Notes under the pieces: model-generated
The model's database searches: none
What the model saw: the letters and a program-made list of their open reading frames with translations, nothing else
What the model was told of the DNA's origin: nothing
Assembly (NCBI RefSeq): GCF_900699765.1
Contig: NZ_CAADHO010000001.1
Location: forward strand, 124,001 to 188,000
Direction of reading: 5' to 3'
Length of the DNA stretch: 64,000 nucleotides
Source: Desulfoluna butyratoxydans
GTDB lineage: Bacteria; Desulfobacterota; Desulfobacteria; Desulfobacterales; Desulfolunaceae
Position numbers and translations under genes: made by a program
Shown here: positions 26,126-38,638 of the stretch, piece after piece
Layout of the letters: each line of letters starts with the position of its first letter
Position numbering within the stretch: position 1 is the first letter of the stretch

Positions 26126-27330
26126 TCCGCACCCCTCAACCGAACCCAAAGGCCCCGTTGTCCCCTCTCCTTGTGCGTGTGGGCCTGCCCCTTTTCATCC
26201 TGGCAGCGGCCTTTCTCCTGGCAAGCCACCTCATGGAGACCCGGCCCAAAGCCGAAAAACGCCCCCGCACCTCCCTGCCCCCCCTGGTGCGCTGGGAGGA
26301 GACCCAACTCAGCGACCACCCGGTGACCGTTACGGCCATGGGTACGGTGCGCGCCTCCTCCCAGATTGACCTCAAGGCCCGGGTCGGAGGCCAGGTGGAG
26401 TGGCTCGCCCCCGCCCTTGTGCCCGGGGGACGATTCAAAAAAGGGGATGTCCTGGTCAAACTCGACAAGGCCGACCTGGACATCTCCCTGGCCCTGGCCG
26501 GGGCAAAGGTCCAGCAGGCCCGGGCAGACCTCTCCCTGGAGCAGGGAAGCCAGGAGGTGGCCAGAAAAGAGCTGGCCCTCATGGAGACCACCATGGGCCA
26601 CAGGGTAAAAGACCAGTCCCTGGCCCTGCGGCTGCCCCAGCTTAAAATTGCCGAAGCAAACCTCGCTTTGGCCGAGGCTGACCTGGACAAGGCCCTCCTG
26701 GACCTGGCCCGGAGCGAAATCAGGGCTCCCTTTGACGGCATCGTGCTCGCCCGCAGCGCCTCCATGGGCACCCTGGTCACAGAGGGGCAGACCGTGGCCA
26801 CCCTTGCCTCGGATGCGGTCTGGTGGGTGGAAGCGACCCTGCCCGTCTCAAACCTGGCCTGGCTCCGTATCCAAAAGGACAACAACGGCCAGGCAAGCCG
26901 GGCACGCATCCTGCCCCGCAGCGGAGGGACATTTCAGGGGCAGCTGCTGCAGGTCCTGGGCGATTTGAACGACACCAGCCGCATGGCCCGCGTGCTCATC
27001 GAAGTGGCCGACCCCATGGAACAGGCCGCTGCCACGGGTGCCCCGCCCCTGCTGCTCAACAGCTACGTCACCGCGGAGCTGGAGGGCACCCCTCTTCGCG
27101 GCATCATCGCCCTTCCGGACCGGGCCCTCCGGGACGGAAACGAGGTGTGGGTGGCCGATGGAGAGACCCTGCGCATCCGCACGGTCCGCATTGCCTGGCG
27201 GGAAGGAGCCACGGTCTTCACGGACCGGGGCCTGTCCCCGGGGGAACGCGTGATCCTCTCGGACCTCTCATCCCCTGCCGACGGCATGAAGATCCGCACC
27301 GGAGAAAAAAAGCCTCCGGCGGCAAGGTGA
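26122..27330 (+). CDS. RND periplasmic adaptor protein, pump 2
   Basis: A 402-residue membrane-fusion protein with an N-terminal membrane anchor (about 15-36), the lipoyl-type GGQVEWLAPALVPGGRFKKG, a helical hairpin (about 115-200) and EIRAPFDGIVLARSASMGTLV for the second lipoyl half. A beta-barrel domain follows. It overlaps the outer-membrane factor gene by 4 bp. Its last four codons (P-A-A-R) lie inside a dispersed family A repeat whose tail GCCTCCGGCGGC is read in frame, so the original C-terminus may have been changed by the insertion. Confidence 0.9.
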   Translation: MIRTPQPNPKAPLSPLLVRVGLPLFILAAAFLLASHLMETRPKAEKRPRTSLPPLVRWEETQLSDHPVTVTAMGTVRASSQIDLKARVGGQVEWLAPALVPGGRFKKGDVLVKLDKADLDISLALAGAKVQQARADLSLEQGSQEVARKELALMETTMGHRVKDQSLALRLPQLKIAEANLALAEADLDKALLDLARSEIRAPFDGIVLARSASMGTLVTEGQTVATLASDAVWWVEATLPVSNLAWLRIQKDNNGQASRARILPRSGGTFQGQLLQVLGDLNDTSRMARVLIEVADPMEQAAATGAPPLLLNSYVTAELEGTPLRGIIALPDRALRDGNEVWVADGETLRIRTVRIAWREGATVFTDRGLSPGERVILSDLSSPADGMKIRTGEKKPPAAR

Positions 27331-27388
27331 GCCACCCTGAAAGCTGGTTGCCGCTGCGCGTTCCCCTCGTTCCTCGGGATAAAGCGCA
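27312..27388 (-). repeat. family A multi-hairpin repeat, copy 2 (reverse orientation, overlaps gene end)
   Basis: Read on the minus strand: TGCGC/GCGCA outer stem (27384-27388 with 27355-27359), inner CCC/GGG around the GAGGAACGA loop, GGCAACCAGCTTTC, a second hairpin AGGGTG-GCT-CACCT and the tail GCCGCCGGAGGC. The order and loop match copy 1, including ACCAGCTTTC. The tail overlaps the 3' end of the adaptor gene. Confidence 0.7.
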
Positions 27389-27462
27389 GGGGCATTCTTT
27401 GACCATTTACTTAGCGCCTGAGCCCTAACCGATGAACGCTGTGTTACCCACGGGCAAAACCC

Positions 27463-27515
27463 CGGAGCATGTGCATACCTGGGGTCCAGGGGCCCAGTCC
27501 CCGGCCGCCGGCGGC
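27463..27515 (+). repeat. partial family A repeat
   Basis: GGAGCATGTGC, ACCTGGGGT, a hairpin with GGGG/CCCC arms, and GCCGCCGGCGGCA follow the second half of the family A plan (compare 44634-44684). The first hairpin is missing or decayed. It lies 57 bp before the RND permease start. Confidence 0.6.
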
Positions 27516-27571
27516 ATGGCGTTTTGTCGGATTTCATTGTCCAACCACACAACGATACGCAGGTTTTTTTC

Positions 27572-30709
<3,138 letters not shown>

Positions 30710-30766
30710 GGTCCCGGCACAGGCCCGTTTTTCCACAACACCACCAGACCAGAGGAATCATCAGAC

Positions 30767-31816
30767 ATGCTCACTCGGAAAACACACTTTTTTACGTTGC
30801 TGCGACGCCTCCCCCTGACCTGCCTGCTCCTGGCCCTGACGGTCCCCGCTGCCTGGGGGGGAAATCCCATGAAGACGCCCACCCCCGGCTTTGTGGGTGA
30901 CATCACGCTCATGCCCGGGGTAATCCACGCCACCAAAGCCCTCAACGATGTCGGCGACGACAACGAGCGCATCGACAGCCTGGACCAGTCGGCCTCCTCG
31001 GAGACAAAGGTGATTCCCATCGCCCTGTGGCACCTTAACTACACCTTTGACAACCTCAGGACAGAACTTTTCGCGGGCACACCCACCTCCAATATTGTCA
31101 AAGGGACCTACTTCCTTGAAGTGGGCGCCCGGCACCGCCTGGACAACGGCACCGCCTTAAGCCTCGCCTGGATTCCCGAGCTTCCCCTCATTGACGACGA
31201 GGTGTGGAAAGACCCCTTCCTGACGGGGGTGGACAGGGAAGAGACCGACCGGACCTCCCAGGGGGTCCAGGTCAAGGCGGATTCCATCCTGGGCTCCCCC
31301 TTTTTTGTGAGCTATGCCTTTGCCGTCAACGACATCGATGAAGAGGAGTCGGGCCAGTCTTTCATCACCGAAGGGGGAGACCCCTTAAGCGACGAGGAGC
31401 TGTCAAGCCTCAGGCGCTCCAGTGAAGCCCACCTCATCGAGGCGGGGCTGACCCTTCCCGTGAGCAGAGCCCTGATCCTGGGCGCCACTGTGGACGCCCT
31501 CCGCAACGAGGCCGACGGAAACGCCCACCAGTTCGACCAGTTCGGGGGAAAACTCTCTGCGATCTTGCGGTTCCCAGCCTGCAAGGCCTTTTCCACCGTC
31601 TCTTTCCACCAGGCGAACTACGACGAAACCCACCCGGTCTTTGAAAAAAAACGGGAAGACACCTCCTACAGCGCCTCTCTGGGCCTTGAAATGCCCCTGC
31701 CCGTGGAGGACCTTTCCTTCTCCCTGCTCATGAGATACGCCCGTACAGACTCCAACATCGACTTTTACGAGGGCGATGCCGTGATGGGCGGCATGGGCGT
31801 CAGCTATCGATTTTAG
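30767..31816 (+). CDS. outer-membrane beta-barrel protein, probably DUF2860 family
   Basis: A 349-residue secreted protein with a signal peptide (about 1-31, ending PAAWG), the segment GFVGDITLMPGVIHATKALN and alternating hydrophobic strands. It terminates in aromatic Phe (GVSYRF), the usual C-terminal signal for barrel assembly. The N-terminal pattern with DNERIDSL recalls DUF2860 outer-membrane proteins; this family call is moderate. It is 57 bp behind the RND permease, with AGAGGAA before ATG 30767, so it may belong to the sigma-controlled operon. Confidence 0.65.
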   Translation: MLTRKTHFFTLLRRLPLTCLLLALTVPAAWGGNPMKTPTPGFVGDITLMPGVIHATKALNDVGDDNERIDSLDQSASSETKVIPIALWHLNYTFDNLRTELFAGTPTSNIVKGTYFLEVGARHRLDNGTALSLAWIPELPLIDDEVWKDPFLTGVDREETDRTSQGVQVKADSILGSPFFVSYAFAVNDIDEEESGQSFITEGGDPLSDEELSSLRRSSEAHLIEAGLTLPVSRALILGATVDALRNEADGNAHQFDQFGGKLSAILRFPACKAFSTVSFHQANYDETHPVFEKKREDTSYSASLGLEMPLPVEDLSFSLLMRYARTDSNIDFYEGDAVMGGMGVSYRF

Positions 31817-31954
31817 ACATGATGCAACGGGGTTGTCCCTGCCGGGCCGGTAAAAATCCATTTTGACAGGGCCTGCATTCCTGCTTTAAGATAATGGATT
31901 GTGAATCCGGCCCGGCTGTTTCCCTTCGCCCTAACCCCTGATCAGGCAGGTGCC

Positions 31955-32716
31955 ATGACTTATGCATACGATCCCATGAACCGACCCTTCTCTGTGATGA
32001 GCATCAACCTCCGCTTCGGCCTCGCCGACGACGGTGACAACTCCTGGGAACACCGGCGCAGGGCTTACGGCCCTTTGTTTACCGCCACGCGCCCCGATTT
32101 CATCGGCATGCAGGAGGCGAACAACTTCCAGACCCGGTACCTCGCCCAGCTCCTGAAGGACTACCGGTTTGTGGGGGTGCGGAACCCGTCGCCCACAACC
32201 TGGCAGAACAACCTGATTTTTTACCAGAAAGAGTGGACCTGCCTGAGGCACACCCATTGCTTCCTGAGCCACACGCCCCATGAGGAGAGCCAGCTTGAGG
32301 GAAGCCAGTGGCCCCGCCAGTGCGTCATCGGAGAGTTTGAACGGGACGACGAGCGCGTGGTCTGCGTCACCACCCACTTTGATTTTGACGAGGGGGTCCA
32401 GAAACAGAGCGCGGACCTGATCCTGGGGTTCCTGGAAGATTTTCCCGGGGATGTTCCCATGGTCATCACCGGCGACTTCAATGCCCCGCCCGAAAGCCCC
32501 GCCCATGAAGCCTTTCAGTCTGGAGGATTCAAAGACAGCTTTGCAGGCGAGCACTCCTCCACCTTCCACGGATTCACCGGAAACGACCTGGGAAAACATA
32601 TTGACTGGATTCTGTACAAGGGAGGGCTGAAGGTGATGGATGCAGAGGTCATCAAGCATCCCTTCGAGGGAATCTATCCTTCGGATCACTACCCCGTGGT
32701 GTGCCGGTTTACCTGA
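31955..32716 (+). CDS. endonuclease/exonuclease/phosphatase (EEP) family hydrolase
   Basis: A 253-residue protein with the metal-dependent EEP fold: SINLRFG (Asn), GMQEAN (Glu), VTTHFDF (His), ITGDFNAPP (Asp-x-Asn), HIDWIL and the final SDHYPV (Asp-His). All the expected catalytic positions are present, so it should be an active phosphodiesterase or phosphatase; the substrate is unknown. No signal peptide is seen. ATG 31955 was chosen over a GTG at 31901, which would add 18 residues. A strong terminator follows. Confidence 0.85.
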   Translation: MTYAYDPMNRPFSVMSINLRFGLADDGDNSWEHRRRAYGPLFTATRPDFIGMQEANNFQTRYLAQLLKDYRFVGVRNPSPTTWQNNLIFYQKEWTCLRHTHCFLSHTPHEESQLEGSQWPRQCVIGEFERDDERVVCVTTHFDFDEGVQKQSADLILGFLEDFPGDVPMVITGDFNAPPESPAHEAFQSGGFKDSFAGEHSSTFHGFTGNDLGKHIDWILYKGGLKVMDAEVIKHPFEGIYPSDHYPVVCRFT

Positions 32717-32751
32717 GTCGGCGGAAGCAACGGAGACTAGCTGCCAAAAAC

Positions 32752-32780
32752 AAAAAAACCGCCGAAACCGGCGGTTTTTT
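32752..32780 (+). terminator. intrinsic terminator
   Basis: ACCGCC pairs with GGCGGT around GAAACC, preceded by an A tract and followed by six T, 40 bp after the EEP hydrolase stop. It could also work for minus-strand transcripts. Confidence 0.8.
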
Positions 32781-33394
32781 AATCAGAAAAACGGGAAGAA
32801 AGAGGAAGAGCTGATATGATCCGTTCATGACTCATGGCCATGACCTCTATACGACTCAGTTAGGCAGGATGGACAAGGCAGGACTCTCCCCCCGTCTTCT
32901 AAACTTTCCCGTTTTGTATTTTTTGTTTCGGGGGAGGGAGTTGCAGGACATCTTGTCTATCCATTCCGCTCAGCTCAGCGTCCAACACCCTGCGAGGTCG
33001 GCTCCGAATCCGTTACAGATCCTCCCCCCAAGACGGCCACCGGATCGACCGGTTATCTATTTGGTCACATCCATTCTCTGCTCAGCCCCATGCCGCACAA
33101 CCAAAAACAAATCAGTTCAGCACAACAGCGATCAGGCAATCCGGTAAGCATTGCGTCCCCTGAGACATCTCAGCCGGGGAGTAAATCAACAGCAATGTGC
33201 CCCCTTTTTCAAATGTGATTTATACAGACTGCCTGACAAAATCAACCCTCGTTGATGAGGTATTTAATGGGTATGATACATACCCACAACAGCGAAACCC
33301 CTTGAAACCCGGGGTCCCCTGAAATTGTAAGGGTTTTCCCATCCCACGGCCCTGGCGCCACCAAACCCGGGGCATACCCAAAAGTGACCGACGG
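32781..33394. other. 614-bp region without a convincing gene
   Basis: Lies between the convergent EEP hydrolase and PAS-LuxR genes. An open frame at 32827-33147 lacks a ribosome binding site and has no recognisable features. The region contains a perfect 19-bp palindrome (33268-33286) and two copies of AAACCCGGGG (about 33304 and 33364). No RNA gene was recognised. Confidence 0.5.
33268..33286. promoter_or_regulatory. perfect 19-bp palindrome, possible orphan operator
   Basis: TGGGTATGATACATACCCA has 8-bp arms around ATA. Its length and symmetry fit a dimeric repressor site, but there is no gene start nearby on either strand. Confidence 0.35.
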
Positions 33395-34270
33395 TTATTC
33401 CACGGATGGCGACGGCTGAGAGGTCGAAAGAAGGGCCCTCAGGTTGGTTTTCGAGTGGGTAAGCCCCAACTTCCGGCGGATATTTTTCCGGTGGGTTTCG
33501 ATGGTCTTCACGGACAGGGAGAGGATATCGGCAATCTCTTTGTTTGTCTTGCCTTCACGGATCAGGTTGGTGATCTCGATCTCCGACGGGGTCAACTGAA
33601 GCTGGTAAGAGGGTGCCGTCCGCACCAGGGGCCGTGCAATGGTGCTGAGGTTGTTCTCCACCACCTCCAGGTAGGCCATCTGGCGTGGCCCCAGCCGGGT
33701 GGCTTTGAGCTTCTCGATCCACGGATGGATCATCTCGCGGATGGTAAACAGGATCTCCTCTTCCAGGGCCTGTTTGTCCCCGCTGCGCTTTTTCAGGAGC
33801 ACCTCCAGGGCGGTGTTCATCTCCTCAAGGCCCACGGTTTTGCGCTGCAGCTCCTGCTCCCGGTTGCGAAGCGTCTCTTCCACAAGGGCCACGCGGGTGA
33901 CGTCCCGGACAAAGGCCACCACCCCCTCCCCCCGGCAGCAGCGCATCATGCGGGCCTCGTAGTAACGTTCGTCCCCTTCCAGTTCCAGGGAGTACTCCAG
34001 GGTCTGACGCTCCCCGGTCCGGATGGCCGTTTCGCAGACAGCGGTGATCTGCCGTGCCAGGGCCTCGGGGAGCACATCAAACACACTCCTCCCCATGAAG
34101 CCCTCGGGTGACCGGTACAGGGGCAGGCCCATGGCGGCGTAGTCCGTGAACACCCCGTCCCGGGACAGGGTAAACATCAAATCGGGCAACCCCTTGATGA
34201 GTCGGCTGCTCTCTTCAAGCTGCTGTTTCAGGCGTGCGTTCTCCCTTCGGAGCGCATCCAGTTCATTCAT
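33395..34270 (-). CDS. PAS-domain LuxR family transcriptional regulator
   Basis: A 291-residue regulator. A short N-terminal coiled coil precedes a PAS domain (about 25-130, [18 protein letters not shown]), a second helical linker, and a C-terminal LuxR helix-turn-helix (about 228-285, [25 protein letters not shown] with [17 protein letters not shown]). There is no receiver domain, so the signal is probably read by the PAS domain in the cytoplasm. ATG 34270 has AGGCAGGGA upstream. It is a single gene, and its target genes are not evident. Confidence 0.85.
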   Translation of the reverse strand: MNELDALRRENARLKQQLEESSRLIKGLPDLMFTLSRDGVFTDYAAMGLPLYRSPEGFMGRSVFDVLPEALARQITAVCETAIRTGERQTLEYSLELEGDERYYEARMMRCCRGEGVVAFVRDVTRVALVEETLRNREQELQRKTVGLEEMNTALEVLLKKRSGDKQALEEEILFTIREMIHPWIEKLKATRLGPRQMAYLEVVENNLSTIARPLVRTAPSYQLQLTPSEIEITNLIREGKTNKEIADILSLSVKTIETHRKNIRRKLGLTHSKTNLRALLSTSQPSPSVE

Positions 34271-34739
34271 GGTCCCTGCCTCACATGGTCCCCTTGCCCA
34301 TGGCCGTAAAGGGCGCAAGGGGAGTATCGGTTAAGGGCTATGCCCTAAAATAATGATACATAACGATGCTCCGCCTCAAATTCGTTCTGTGCCGAAGCAA
34401 CGATCAAAAAATCATGCTGAGGACCCATGGGATGATCCCATCCTGTGTAATGTATTCTTGGCATGGCCCTTAACAAACGTCTGGCCCCCGGCAAAGCCGC
34501 CAAGGGCATACCATGGGCCCTTCGGTACCCCGGCCCGTCAGCCTTATGTAGGAAAGGCCCTGCGGCCTGTCAAGCAAGACCCGCTCACAAACAAGGGGTA
34601 CCCGAAATGTGTGTGGGACACAGCGTGTTGACCGGAGGTATTCCAGAGCCACGCCTGAAAACACCTTACACAACAAAAACCCGCATCGGCCCATTGCCGA
34701 CGCGGGTTTGTCTATGCCAGTTTTTCACGGGCAGCATCC
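34271..34739. other. 469-bp intergenic region with a terminator
   Basis: Contains the promoter region of the PAS-LuxR gene at one end and the terminator of the small secreted protein at the other. Overlapping short frames here have no binding sites. No RNA gene recognised. Confidence 0.5.
34677..34709 (-). terminator. intrinsic terminator of the small secreted protein gene
   Basis: AAACCCGC/GCGGGTTT with an inner TCGGC/GCCGA stem makes a long hairpin, 30 bp after the stop at 34740. On the minus strand it is followed by TTTTTGTTG. Confidence 0.8.
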
Positions 34740-35132
34740 CTACCTGGGGTGTCTGAGGTTCCTCACTCGAAGGTCCCAGTTCCAGACGCTCATCATCCCG
34801 CCCATGAGCATCTTGTCCACGTTATGGACAAACATCGTATTGCCCCTGACCTTGCCCAGCACCTCCACATCCTGGCTCACCAGAACCTGCTTGGCTCCGC
34901 GCCTCATGTTGGAGAGAAAGTAAGTGCTGCCGTCTTCGGCCACCAGCACGAAGTCCCGCTCCATGGAGATGCGGGGATCCTTGATGTCTGTGGGACAAAC
35001 GGTTTCATTAATCACGCAGCTTGCCCCCATGATCTTCCCCTTGACCAGCATTATCTCGGCAAAGGCGGGGGACGTCGAAAAGATGGCCAGAATCGGCAGT
35101 ACCAGGAAAAGCACGTTCACTCGTCGGGTCAT
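34740..35132 (-). CDS. small secreted protein of unknown function
   Basis: A 130-residue protein with a clear signal peptide (about 1-25, ending PAFA). The mature part starts with a possible beta strand EIMLVKGKIMGASC and has two Cys residues (C-V-I-N-E-T-V-C). It looks like a small beta domain, perhaps OB-like (VEVLGKVRGNTMFVHNVD), but I do not recognise a family. A good AAGGAG site precedes ATG 35132, and a strong terminator follows, so it is a real single-gene unit. Confidence 0.7.
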   Translation of the reverse strand: MTRRVNVLFLVLPILAIFSTSPAFAEIMLVKGKIMGASCVINETVCPTDIKDPRISMERDFVLVAEDGSTYFLSNMRRGAKQVLVSQDVEVLGKVRGNTMFVHNVDKMLMGGMMSVWNWDLRVRNLRHPR

Positions 35133-35498
35133 GATCTGTCTCCTTAGGTTGTTGGGGGTCCATAAGCCTACATGAGCGGGGCGCCTGAAGGGGCGCAGTC
35201 CGCAGGTGGATCACATCATGGGTTCCCTGAAAAACGCTGAAGAGAGGAAAGGGGCCGGGAAAATACGCAAGGGGCCATCTGAAGTACTTCCCATTATCAG
35301 GGAAAGATCCCGTTATGTCAATTATTCCCGCAGGGTGAACTCACCCCGAAAAAGCACCGTCCCCGGCTTTTCATTTGCCGGATATGGTGGTATAGCCCTC
35401 TTTTGTAAGGACCGCCCGGGACCCTATCGGCAGAGTTTCCGCCACCGGCACTTACGGGCACCATGCGCCTGACTTTTTATGGTATGTAGGTAGCTGTT
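35133..35498. other. 366-bp divergent intergenic region
   Basis: Separates the small secreted protein from the PQ-loop protein. A short hairpin GGGTGA-AC-TCACCC lies near 35336. No gene recognised. Confidence 0.45.
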
Positions 35499-35810
35499 AT
35501 GAGTGTATTTGAAATCGCCATGCTGGTCTGCTTCGGTTTTGCCTGGCCCGCCTCCATCTGGAAATCCTGGACCTCGCGGAACAACTCCGGAAAAAGCCTT
35601 CAATTTCTCTGCATTGTCCTCGTGGGCTATGCAGCAGGCATCACCCACAAGCTTCTCTACAGCTTTGATGCCGTTATCATCCTCTACGCCATCAACGCCC
35701 TCATGGTCACCACTGACATTGCTCTGTGGTTCCGCAACGGGCGGCTGATGAAAGGGGACGCTGCCGCGGATTTCTCCGCTCAAGCCCCCCGTCCCCACGC
35801 CCATGGGTAA
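35499..35810 (+). CDS. small PQ-loop/SemiSWEET-like membrane protein
   Basis: A 103-residue protein with three predicted membrane helices (about 3-22, 35-52, 58-76). The segment WPASIWKSWTSRNNSGKSL corresponds to the PQ-loop region of SemiSWEET-type proteins (usually Pro-Gln followed by K/R-x-x-K-S/T), although the Gln is replaced. SemiSWEETs dimerise to move small sugars; no such activity can be claimed here. AGG 8 bases before ATG 35499 is a weak binding site. The tail is His- and Pro-rich. Confidence 0.6.
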   Translation: MSVFEIAMLVCFGFAWPASIWKSWTSRNNSGKSLQFLCIVLVGYAAGITHKLLYSFDAVIILYAINALMVTTDIALWFRNGRLMKGDAAADFSAQAPRPHAHG

Positions 35811-36055
35811 AAGCCCCCTTTACGGGACCCGTCACACCGAATAACGCCTCGCCCACGGTGAGGTCCACAGGATGTCCTGTGCCCGCCCACTGCATTTTTT
35901 CTATACATCTTCCTCGTTTTTAGCTATTTACTATCGTTTGTTATATTAACACCGTTCATTAATCAAGAGTTTCGTGCACCGTATAAATTATCGCGTCGAC
36001 AGCAAACCAGCTATTCACACCACATAAACGTATCAACATGTCACAGGAGGAAGAT

Positions 36056-37261
36056 GTGAAAACGCAGAATGTTGTGATGGTAAGCGCCTGCCGAACCGCC
36101 ATCGGCAAATTCCAGGGAGCCCTGAAAAACGTCTCGGCACGGGAGCTCGCCGTGCATGTGGGCAAGGAAGCCGTCGCCCGCGCAGGCATCGACGTGGAAA
36201 CCATCGACGAACTGGTCCTTGCCCAGTGCCTTCCCGGCCTGCAGGGGTCCCTGCCCGCCCGCCAGGTCTCCAAGCGCATCGGGTTCTCCGATGCCAGTAG
36301 CGCCGTTTCCATTAACCAGAACTGCGGCTCGGGCATGCGCGCCGTGGAGATTGCCGCCCACAGCATCATGCTGGGCAAAAACGACATCGTCATGGCCGTG
36401 GGGGCCGAGAGCATGACAGGCGCCCCGTACATGCTCCCCAAAGCCCGTTCCGGGTACCGCATGGGCCCCGGTTCCATCGAGGACTCCATGCTCTTCGACG
36501 GTCTGGTGGACGAACTGGCGGGGGGCCACATGGGCACCACCGCGGAAAACGTGGCGGAAAAATACGGAATCACCCGGGAGGAGTGCGACGAGTTGGCCCT
36601 CATGAGCCACACCCGTGCCCTGGACGCCATTGCCGCCGGTCATTTCAAGCGGGAGATCGTCCCCTATGAGATCGTCACGCGAAAAGGGACCACGGTCTTC
36701 GACACAGACGAGCACCCCATCGCCGGCAGCACCCCCGAGAGCCTGGCCAGGCTCAAGCCCGCCTTCAAAAAAGGGGGCGTGGTCACCGCGGCCAACGCCT
36801 CGGGCATCAACGACGGCGCAGCAGCAGCCATCTTCATGAGTGAAGCCAAGGCCAAAGAGCTCGGCATCCGGCCCCTGATGAAACTCATCAACACCGCCTG
36901 TGCGGGCGTGGACCCCAAACTCATGGGGCTGGGGCCCGCCGTTGCCATCCCCAAGGTGTTGTCCGGCACGGACATGAACTTTGACGATGTGGAGTACTGG
37001 GAGATCAACGAGGCCTTTGCCGCCCAGTTCCTCGGCGTGGGCCGCATGCTCCGGGAAGACCACGGCATGGCCCTCTCCATGGGCAAGACCAACCACAACG
37101 GCTCGGGCATTGCCCTGGGCCACCCCGTGGGCTGTACCGCCCTTCGGATTCTGGTAAGCCTCTACTACGAGATGGAGCGCCTGGACCTCACCGTGGGCGG
37201 GGCCTCCCTGTGCGTGGGCACGGGCCCTGCCATCGCCTCCCTCTGGACAAGGGAAGTGTAA
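36056..37261 (+). CDS. acetyl-CoA C-acetyltransferase (thiolase)
   Basis: A 401-residue thiolase. Nucleophile Cys at about 90 in NQNCGSGMRA, base His in GHPVGCTALR and second Cys in SLCVGTGP are all present; NHNGSGIALGHP is the family signature. It condenses or cleaves acyl-CoA (acetoacetyl-CoA or 3-ketoacyl-CoA). The best start is GTG 36056, preceded by AGGAGG at 5 bases; an ATG at 36038 precedes that site and is unlikely. No beta-oxidation partners are adjacent, so direction and chain length remain open. Confidence 0.92.
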   Translation: MKTQNVVMVSACRTAIGKFQGALKNVSARELAVHVGKEAVARAGIDVETIDELVLAQCLPGLQGSLPARQVSKRIGFSDASSAVSINQNCGSGMRAVEIAAHSIMLGKNDIVMAVGAESMTGAPYMLPKARSGYRMGPGSIEDSMLFDGLVDELAGGHMGTTAENVAEKYGITREECDELALMSHTRALDAIAAGHFKREIVPYEIVTRKGTTVFDTDEHPIAGSTPESLARLKPAFKKGGVVTAANASGINDGAAAAIFMSEAKAKELGIRPLMKLINTACAGVDPKLMGLGPAVAIPKVLSGTDMNFDDVEYWEINEAFAAQFLGVGRMLREDHGMALSMGKTNHNGSGIALGHPVGCTALRILVSLYYEMERLDLTVGGASLCVGTGPAIASLWTREV

Positions 37262-37436
37262 GGCCGTATAACGGATTCAGAAAGCATACATGAAAGGGCT
37301 CGCCGCTTCCCCCCGCCTTCACCGCGCCGCAGGGTCCGGCGACCCCACATGATATCCCCGGCAGCCGCCTTCCCCAGGGGGCTGCCGGGACCACATCATC
37401 AACCTCCCCTTGTCCATGCATCTTCTGGAGCCGCCT

Positions 37437-38624
37437 GTGAAAACCTTTGCCCTTTGGTTCGCGTCCTTGTTTGTGTCTGACCACACCCTCACCACCAACC
37501 CGGATGTCCGGGCACGCTACGGGGTCCTGGAAGGGTGGGTGAGCATCGTGGGAAACGCCCTTTTGTTTGCCGTCAAGCTGGTCATCGGCCTCTCCGTGGG
37601 AAGCGCAGCCCTCATCGCCGACGCCATCCATACCCTCTCGGACTCCGCCACCTCGGCCGTTGTCATCGTGGGCTTTACCATGTCCCGGAAACCCTCGGAC
37701 AGCGAGCACCCCTTCGGCCACGGCCGCATCGAACCGGTGGCCACCCTCATCATCGCCATTCTCCTGTTTGTGGCCGGGTTTGAACTCCTCAAGCACAGCA
37801 TCACCGCCACCCTGAACCCCACCGTGGCCAAGGCGAGCTACGGAGCCATCGCCATCGTCGCCGGCACCGCCCTGTTCAAAGAACTCATGGCCCGTTTTTC
37901 CTTTGCCCTGGGGGATCTCATCGACTCGGACACCCTCAAGGCCGACGCCCTGCACCATCGAAGCGATGCCTTCTCCACCCTGCTGGTGGTGGTGGCCCTG
38001 GGCGCGTCCCATCTGGGCTATGCCCAGGTGGACGGCATCATGGGCATCGGGGTCTCCCTGGTGATTTTCGCCTCGGCCTGGGGCATTGCCCGGGAAGCGG
38101 TGAACCCCCTCATCGGCGAAGCCCCCTCCCAGGCCTTTCTGGATGAAATCGAAGGGGCCTGCCGCAGCGTCACCGATGTGCTGGGGGTCCACGACATCGT
38201 CGTCCACAACTACGGAGAGAACCGCATCGTCTCCCTGCACATTGAGGTGTCCCACCACCTCTCGGCCCTTGCCATCCATGAGATCGCCGAAGATGTGGAG
38301 CAAGCCGTGGGCCGCATTACAGGCGGCATGGTGGTGGTCCACATGGACCCCATCAACCGGGACCACCCCCACTACCACACCGTACTCACCGAAATCCAGA
38401 AGGTGGTGGCCGAAGACGAACGGGTCCTCACCTTCCACGACCTGCGCATCGTGGGAGCCACCCTGGACCGCGGCACCATTTTGTTCAACATCACCCTCAA
38501 CAACAGCGACCGCCCTGCGGACCAGCGCGAGGTCCTCAGGGAGACCCAGGAAAAAATTCAAGCCCGGTTCCCGGGCCTCGATCTCCTCATTAAAATCACC
38601 CCCATGTTCAGCTACAACCCCTAA
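37437..38624 (+). CDS. cation diffusion facilitator (CDF) family metal transporter
   Basis: A 395-residue protein with the CDF plan: six helices with metal-site motifs IADAIHTLSDS (helix 2) and ADALHHRSDAFST (helix 5), FGHGRIEP loop, then a cytoplasmic C-terminal domain. It exports divalent cations (Zn, Fe, Mn or similar) against protons. The C-terminal region is longer than average and includes a second ferredoxin-like repeat. GTG 37437 has GGAG 6 bases upstream and is preferred over TTG 37410. The stop is 14 bp before pepF, suggesting cotranscription. Confidence 0.9.
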   Translation: MKTFALWFASLFVSDHTLTTNPDVRARYGVLEGWVSIVGNALLFAVKLVIGLSVGSAALIADAIHTLSDSATSAVVIVGFTMSRKPSDSEHPFGHGRIEPVATLIIAILLFVAGFELLKHSITATLNPTVAKASYGAIAIVAGTALFKELMARFSFALGDLIDSDTLKADALHHRSDAFSTLLVVVALGASHLGYAQVDGIMGIGVSLVIFASAWGIAREAVNPLIGEAPSQAFLDEIEGACRSVTDVLGVHDIVVHNYGENRIVSLHIEVSHHLSALAIHEIAEDVEQAVGRITGGMVVVHMDPINRDHPHYHTVLTEIQKVVAEDERVLTFHDLRIVGATLDRGTILFNITLNNSDRPADQREVLRETQEKIQARFPGLDLLIKITPMFSYNP

Positions 38625-38638
38625 AGGAGACGCCACAT

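Noticed and set aside
32827..33147. 106-codon plus-strand open frame
   Set aside because: No ribosome binding site, Pro/Ser-rich low-complexity translation and no recognisable motif.
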